From PALSA-610 sp038239145 (lineage in GTDB: Bacteria; Actinomycetota; Acidimicrobiia; IMCC26256; PALSA-610), in NCBI GenBank assembly GCA_038239145.1, contig JBBSFB010000017.1, positions 10,524 to 74,523 on the forward strand: 64,000 nucleotides of DNA, in the 5' to 3' direction. The position numbers and the translations under genes are program-made. Shown here in pieces: positions 59,618-64,000 of this stretch. The stretch's first letter is position 1; each line of letters begins with the position of its first letter. The notes under the pieces were generated by a model that had not been told where the DNA came from, made no database searches, and saw only the letters and a program-made list of their open reading frames with translations.

Positions 59618-60574
59618 GTGCGGCGTGCTATCGCGGGTGTCGGCCGGACGCTGGTGACCCTCGGGCTGTTGATCCTGCTCTTCGTCGTCTATCAGCTCTG
59701 GGGGACGGGCATCTTCACCGCTCGCGCCCAGGAGAACCTGAAGAGCCAGTTCAACCGGCAGGTTGCCCAAAGCGAAGAGAACGACACGGTGGCCCCGGTG
59801 CCCACGACGGTGGCCAAGCCCGTCGTTCCGGCGTCGTCGACCACCACCACGGTCCACTACGACAACGTGCGGCCCGCGCCCCCGACCCCGGCGGACGGCC
59901 AGGTCGAAGGGATCATCTCGATCCCCAAGATCGGCGCCGACTTCGCGTACGTCGAAGGCACGTCCCGCGACGATCTCAAGAAGGGACCCGGCCACTACCC
60001 CGGAACGCCGCTCCCCGGGACCATTGGCAACGCCGCCATCGCCGGGCACCGCACCACGTACCTGCACCCGTTCTACGACGTCGACAAGCTGAAGCCGGGC
60101 GACGACATCATCATCCACGACGCCGTCGGTGGTGTCTTCGACTACCAGATGACCCAGCAGCTCATCGTGAAACCGACCGACGTCTGGGTCGTCGACAACA
60201 CGCCCGACGCGCAGCTGACGCTCACCGCGTGCAACCCGAAGGGCTCGGCGTCACAACGCATCGTCATCAAGGCCAAGTTGGTGCCGAGCAAGAGTACGAA
60301 GCCGACCAAGCCGAAACCGGTCGCGACCGTGGGGACGGGCAAGAGCCACCTCACCGAAGCGGCAGGCCTCGCCCAGGGACTGTCCGGTCAGACCCGTAGC
60401 CTCGTCCCGAGCGTCGTCTGGGGAATCGTGGCCGCCATCGTCGGCATCGCCTGGTGGTGGGGATTCCGCCGCTGGCGCCACCCGGCCACGTGGCTGATAG
60501 GCGCGCTGCCGTTCCTGATCGCCCTGTTCCCGTTCTACGTCTTCTTGGAACGCGCGCTGCCCGCCGGTTACTAG
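59618..60574 (+). CDS. class E-like sortase with C-terminal membrane segments
   Basis: A 318-residue sortase with an N-terminal helix (about 11-28), a Thr/Pro/Val-rich spacer (57-92) and a barrel from ISIPKIG. The catalytic residues are H144 (AGHR), C205 (TLTACNP) and R214 (QRIVI). Two further hydrophobic helices (about 255-272 and 283-303) give the C-terminus a membrane hairpin, as in some actinobacterial class E sortases. It is a paralogue of the enzyme at 2078-2740, which has no C-terminal helices. Confidence 0.88.
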   Translation: MRRAIAGVGRTLVTLGLLILLFVVYQLWGTGIFTARAQENLKSQFNRQVAQSEENDTVAPVPTTVAKPVVPASSTTTTVHYDNVRPAPPTPADGQVEGIISIPKIGADFAYVEGTSRDDLKKGPGHYPGTPLPGTIGNAAIAGHRTTYLHPFYDVDKLKPGDDIIIHDAVGGVFDYQMTQQLIVKPTDVWVVDNTPDAQLTLTACNPKGSASQRIVIKAKLVPSKSTKPTKPKPVATVGTGKSHLTEAAGLAQGLSGQTRSLVPSVVWGIVAAIVGIAWWWGFRRWRHPATWLIGALPFLIALFPFYVFLERALPAGY

Positions 60575-60581
60575 GTACCGC

Positions 60582-61454
60582 GTGAGCATCTCCCGCGGGC
60601 AGATCGAAGCGGCGGCGGCGCGGATCGCACCGTTCGTGCGCCGCACCCCGGTACTGCGATCGCGAGCGCTCGACGAGTGGGTCGGCGCCGAGGTGTTCGT
60701 GAAGGCCGAGCACCTGCAACACATCGGCGCGTTCAAGTACCGGGGCGCGACGCACGCCGTGCAATCGCTCCCGGACGACGCCGCGCGCAACGGAGTCGCC
60801 GCCCATTCGTCGGGGAACCACGCCGCGGCCCTGGCCCTCGCGGCCGGGACGCGGGGGATCGCGGCGTACGTGGTGATGCCGAAGAACGCCTCGGCGGCGA
60901 AGCACGCCGCGGTCGAGCGCGACGGCGCGAAGATCACGTGGTGCGACAACACGATCGAAGCCCGGCAGGCCCGGCTACTCGAGGTGCTCGAACGCACCGG
61001 CGCCACCGAGATCCATCCGTTCGACGACGAACGGGTGATGGCCGGCGCCGGCACCGCCGCGCTCGAGTTGATCGACGAGGTGGCCGACCTCGACGTGGTG
61101 GTCGTACCGGTCGGGGGCGGCGGGCTGGCCTCGGGGACGTGTGTGGCCGTGGCGCCGATCCGGGTGATCGGGGCGTCGCCGGCCGACCGGACGGCGACCG
61201 TCGCCGACGGCCTGCGCACCGGGTGCTCGCCGGGCACGGAAGCGATCCTCGCCGCACACGGAGTGGAGCGGGCCGTGGTCGCAGAACGCGAGACCGTCGA
61301 AGCCATGCGCGCAGTCTGGGAACGAACGAAACAACTGATCGAACCGAGTGCGGCGGTCGCGTTCGCAGCCGCCCGTGGCACCGGCCTCGACGGTGCACGC
61401 GTCGGGATCATCTGTTCCGGGGGCAACGTCGACCTCGACGCTCTCCCCTGGTGA
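60582..61454 (+). CDS. threonine dehydratase/serine racemase-like PLP enzyme
   Basis: A 290-residue fold-type II PLP enzyme. The PLP lysine is K52 (IGAFKYRGA), the carboxylate-binding loop is SSGNHAAALA and the phosphate loop is GGGGLASG. There is no ACT regulatory domain, so it is closer to catabolic threonine dehydratase or serine/threo-hydroxyaspartate-type lyases than to IlvA. It starts 7 nt after the sortase stop. Confidence 0.87.
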   Translation: MSISRGQIEAAAARIAPFVRRTPVLRSRALDEWVGAEVFVKAEHLQHIGAFKYRGATHAVQSLPDDAARNGVAAHSSGNHAAALALAAGTRGIAAYVVMPKNASAAKHAAVERDGAKITWCDNTIEARQARLLEVLERTGATEIHPFDDERVMAGAGTAALELIDEVADLDVVVVPVGGGGLASGTCVAVAPIRVIGASPADRTATVADGLRTGCSPGTEAILAAHGVERAVVAERETVEAMRAVWERTKQLIEPSAAVAFAAARGTGLDGARVGIICSGGNVDLDALPW

Positions 61455-61455
61455 T

Positions 61456-61977
61456 CTACCAGCCGACGTGGCCGTCGACCAGCTCGCGGATCAGGTCGGC
61501 GTGCCCGTTGTGGCGCGCGTACTCCTCGATCATGTGCACGTAGATCCACCGTAACGAGCACGGCTCGCCGTGCCGGATACCGGTGTCGTCGAGATCGCGC
61601 GCTGCCGCCGCAGCGCGGCTCGCGTCGCACTCGGCGTACCACCGCGCGAGATCGGCCTCCCAGTCGGCGTCGTCGAGCGGGACCATCTCGCTGTCCTCGT
61701 CGATCGCGGGGTCGAACCAGATGGACGGGGTCTCGGGTTCCCGAAGCAGTACCCGATGGAACCAGTTCTGCTCGACCTCGGCCATGTGCCGTACCAGTCC
61801 GTGCAGTGACAACTTTGACGTTGCAACGGGACGCCGCTTCCGTTGTTCGTCGTCGAGACCCTCACACTTGAGGATCAGCGTCGTGCGGTGGAACTCGAGC
61901 CAGCGTTCGAGCATCTCTCGTTCGCCGAGGATGAACGGCGGCTCCTGCCGCCGGGGATCTTCGATGTCGCCGACCAC
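61456..61977 (-). CDS. DinB/DUF664 family protein
   Basis: A 173-residue four-helix-bundle protein of the DinB/DUF664 group. The metal-binding histidines are in LHGLVRHMAEVEQNWF and in HMIEEYARHNGHADLIRE. These proteins often act as thiol-dependent (mycothiol or bacillithiol) transferases, or have unknown roles. The stop is 1 nt from the convergent PLP-enzyme stop; it lies 36 nt downstream of the enoyl-CoA hydratase gene. Confidence 0.88.
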   Translation of the reverse strand: MVGDIEDPRRQEPPFILGEREMLERWLEFHRTTLILKCEGLDDEQRKRRPVATSKLSLHGLVRHMAEVEQNWFHRVLLREPETPSIWFDPAIDEDSEMVPLDDADWEADLARWYAECDASRAAAAARDLDDTGIRHGEPCSLRWIYVHMIEEYARHNGHADLIRELVDGHVGW

Positions 61978-62013
61978 GTCGTCAGCCCTTCCTCGTCGAA
62001 CGTCTTCCGGCCG

Positions 62014-62790
62014 TCAGTTACCTTTGAACTCGGGCGTGCGCTTCTCCGCGAACGCAGCCATGCCTTCTTGCAGGTCGTTGCTCGCGAAGGCGGCGGCTTC
62101 CCGGTCGGCGATCTCGGCCCGCGCCGCCTCGCCGAGCCATTGCGACTCGGCGACGAGATTCAACGCGAGCTTGTGCCCGCTCACGGTGAGGGGCGCCGAC
62201 GCCGCGATCTCTCCCGCGAGGGCGAGCGCGGAGCCGCGCGCGTCGTGATCGATGTACTGCACCAACCCGAGTCGGAGCGCCTCTTCCGCTTCGACGGTTC
62301 GCCCGGAGAGGAGAAAGTCACGGGCGTTGCCCTGCCCGACGAGATGCGCGAGGCGCCAGATGTTGCGGGCGCTCAAGTGGATACCGAGCTTTCCACCCGG
62401 GATGGCCAGGCGCGCACCGAGCGCGGCGACGCGCACGTCGCACGCGACTGCGAGCTGCATGCCGGCGCCGATGGCCGGTCCGTTGATTGCGGCGATCACC
62501 GGCGCCGGATGCGCGACGATCGCGTCGAGCACCTTCTCGAACGCCGGGCGGAAGGTGTCTGTCGGTGAGTCGCCCTCGCCCGCAAAGCGGTCCACGAGGT
62601 CCGCGCCCGCGCAGAACGCTGTACCCGCGCCGGTGATGACGATCGCCCGGAGCTCTCCGGCCGCTTTCAGATGGCCGCGGAGGTCGTCACACATGTACGC
62701 GTTCAGGGCGTTGCGCCGTTCCTGACGGTCGAGCGTGGCTATGCCGACCTTGCCCCGCGCCTCGAAGCTGACGACGTCGGGCCCGCTCAC
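62014..62790 (-). CDS. enoyl-CoA hydratase/isomerase family protein
   Basis: A 258-residue crotonase-fold enzyme. Oxyanion-hole segments are ITGAGTAFCAGADL and INGPAIGAGMQLAVACDVRVA. The usual second catalytic Glu position near GGKLGIHLSARN is not Glu, so it may not be a classical hydratase. GTG 62790 overlaps the biotin-domain gene by 4 bp, linking it to the acyl-CoA carboxylase subunits. Confidence 0.87.
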   Translation of the reverse strand: MSGPDVVSFEARGKVGIATLDRQERRNALNAYMCDDLRGHLKAAGELRAIVITGAGTAFCAGADLVDRFAGEGDSPTDTFRPAFEKVLDAIVAHPAPVIAAINGPAIGAGMQLAVACDVRVAALGARLAIPGGKLGIHLSARNIWRLAHLVGQGNARDFLLSGRTVEAEEALRLGLVQYIDHDARGSALALAGEIAASAPLTVSGHKLALNLVAESQWLGEAARAEIADREAAAFASNDLQEGMAAFAEKRTPEFKGN

Positions 62791-63005
62791 GACTCGTCGA
62801 TGAGAGCGATCCGATCGCCCTCTTGCACGGTCTGGCCGGGCTCGACGTCGAGCTCGCGCACGACACCCGGGACGTCGGTCACGACGGGTATCTCCATCTT
62901 CATCGATTCGAGGATGCAGATCTCTTCGCCCGCGGCGATCATCTGCCCCACTTCGACCACGACTTGCCACACGTTCGCGGTGATCTCCGCGCGGATCTCG
63001 GCCAT
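62787..63005 (-). CDS. stand-alone biotinyl-domain protein (BCCP-like)
   Basis: A 72-residue biotin/lipoyl attachment domain and nothing else. The biotinylated lysine is K36 in ILESMKMEIPV. It would be a mobile carboxyl carrier for the carboxyltransferase encoded just upstream. Actinobacterial carboxylases normally fuse this domain to the biotin carboxylase, so a separate 72-residue carrier is of note. Confidence 0.92.
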   Translation of the reverse strand: MAEIRAEITANVWQVVVEVGQMIAAGEEICILESMKMEIPVVTDVPGVVRELDVEPGQTVQEGDRIALIDES

Positions 63006-63039
63006 GGCCCGGATCGTAGGCGGCGTCGCGCTCGCCCGC

Positions 63040-63951
63040 TCACACCGGGAGCACGCCGTGCTTGCGCCAGGGCCGGTCGACCTGCTTGTCGGCCGTGATG
63101 CGCAGCCCCCGGGCGATTGCGATCCGAGTGTCGGCGGGATCGATGACGTCGTCGATCTTCGCGTGGCCGGCCGCGATGTAGGGGTCGATGTTCGCCCGGA
63201 TCTCTTCGGCCAGCTCCAGCCGCTTCGACGCCCGTTCGTCGTCGTCCTCGATAGCTTCGAGCTGCTTACGGTGGATGATGTTCACCGCGCCATCGGGACC
63301 CATCACGGCGATCTCGGCCGTCGGCCAGGCGACGATGTAGTCGGCCTCGTACGCGAGCCCGTTCATGACGAAATATCCGGCGCCGTAGCTCTTGCGCAGG
63401 ATAACCGAGATCTTGGGGACCGTTGCTTCGCTGACCGCGAACAGCATCTTGGCGCCGTGGCGGATGATCCCCTGCTTCTCGACCGCGGACCCGACGATGA
63501 AGCCGGGTACGTCGTGCAGGAACACCAGCGGGATGTTGAACGCGTCGCACAGCCATACGAAACGGGCCGCCTTGTCGGCCGCGTTGACGTCGAGCGCGCC
63601 GCCCAGGACCATCGGCTGGTTCGCGACGACACCGATCGGCTGTCCGCCGACGCGGGCCAGACCCGTGACGAGGTTCTTCGCCCACTCCGGCTTCATCCAG
63701 AACACGTCGCTGTCGTCGGCGATCGCTTCCACGACCTTGCGCACGTCGTAGGCGCGTCGAGGCGCGGTCGGGACGATGTCGTACACCTCCTCGACGCGCC
63801 GGTCGACGGGGTCGGTCGTGACGCGCACCGGCGGCCGCTCCCGATTGTTCTGCGGGAAGAACGAGAGGTACGCGCGCACGACGCGCAGACATTCCTCGTC
63901 GTGGGCGCCCGCGACGGCGGCGCCCCCCGCGCGGGTGTGGTGGACCGCGGG
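63040..63951 (-). CDS. acyl-CoA carboxylase carboxyltransferase (beta) subunit, 5' part missing
   Basis: The C-terminal 300 or so residues of a carboxyltransferase of the propionyl/acetyl-CoA carboxylase type (usually 510-540 residues). Visible are FFPQNNRERPPV, GVVANQPMVLGGALD, FLHDVPGFIVGSAVEKQGIIRHGAKML and SYGAGYFVMNGLAYEADYIVAWP. The coding sequence is sound up to about 63951, then meets poly-C sequence. It is the first visible gene of a carboxylase-biotin carrier-enoyl hydratase operon. Confidence 0.9.
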   Translation of the reverse strand, partial: PAVHHTRAGGAAVAGAHDEECLRVVRAYLSFFPQNNRERPPVRVTTDPVDRRVEEVYDIVPTAPRRAYDVRKVVEAIADDSDVFWMKPEWAKNLVTGLARVGGQPIGVVANQPMVLGGALDVNAADKAARFVWLCDAFNIPLVFLHDVPGFIVGSAVEKQGIIRHGAKMLFAVSEATVPKISVILRKSYGAGYFVMNGLAYEADYIVAWPTAEIAVMGPDGAVNIIHRKQLEAIEDDDERASKRLELAEEIRANIDPYIAAGHAKIDDVIDPADTRIAIARGLRITADKQVDRPWRKHGVLPV

Positions 63952-63952
63952 G

Positions 63953-64000
63953 CCCCCCCCCCCCACAACTGGGTCCTCAAAGCCAACCCCCCCCCGTACC
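63953..64000. other. low-complexity, probably artefactual contig end
   Basis: Twelve C's (63953-63964), a 22-nt stretch and nine more C's (63987-63995) replace the expected carboxyltransferase coding sequence. Long C runs occur nowhere else in the window. Most likely an assembly or sequencing artefact. Confidence 0.75.

Overview
The window is GC-rich and densely coded, and its genes point to an actinobacterium (Actinomycetota). The markers are a WhiB1-like protein beside the PdtaS histidine kinase, a fused Kgd-type 2-oxoglutarate decarboxylase/dehydrogenase, the proteasome activator Bpa, a class II DAHP synthase, two class E sortases, a paired BagA/BagB-like Get3 ATPase, many GTG starts, and 4-bp ATGA/GTGA gene overlaps. 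A complete System I (Ccm) cytochrome c maturation operon is unusual for that phylum. It suggests a deep-branching lineage such as Acidimicrobiia, but that assignment is inference.

Layout. 1-9 kb: a PQQ sugar dehydrogenase lipoprotein, an SDR, a sortase, and a minus-strand operon argS-lysA-(truncated AbiEi/DUF559-like)-hom-thrC. 9-16.5 kb: a diguanylate cyclase with a coupled unknown protein, tRNA-Arg(CCG), a GT2 glycosyltransferase, an iron-box-preceded small gene with a bacterioferritin remnant, a Mo-oxidoreductase/flavin reductase pair, a CNB-thioredoxin-reductase fusion and DUF5996. 16.5-24 kb: an MFS exporter, two decayed ABC exporter loci, an acyl-ACP desaturase under a perfect 26-bp palindrome, a ParA-like ATPase, an amidohydrolase and PadR. 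24-32 kb: a DEAD-box helicase with a hairpin leader, bpa-aroG, kgd behind a 47-bp direct repeat and a coupled mini-ORF, and an ECF sigma factor with an FtsX-domain membrane partner. 32-37 kb: dapA, a TauE permease, UdgB, a lipid kinase, GDPD and whiB. 37-44.6 kb: the minus-strand operon mrp-DUF3107-bagA/bagB-like-pdtaS, divergent from a SufR-like regulator and a cysteine desulfurase, then a VOC protein. 44.7-52.3 kb: gntR-aconitase, LemA with a partner, and an Rrf2 regulator divergent from a sulfonate-type ABC transporter. 52.3-59.5 kb: ccmABCDEFGHI plus a cyclophilin. 59.6-64 kb: a second sortase, a PLP lyase, and an acyl-CoA carboxylase/enoyl-CoA hydratase cluster that runs into a low-quality contig end.

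Themes. Iron-sulfur and heme biology recurs: Mrp, SufR-like, NifS, aconitase, WhiB, UdgB, an iron box and Ccm. Gene decay is concentrated at 18.0-19.4 kb and 23.0-23.7 kb, with multiple frameshifts and internal deletions, while long neighbouring genes are intact. The most distinctive non-coding structures are a pair of 61-bp palindromic elements sharing the core GCACTATGCG. Both sit between convergent genes, at 32258-32318 and 44630-44690. All family names come from motif recognition by eye; no database search was possible.
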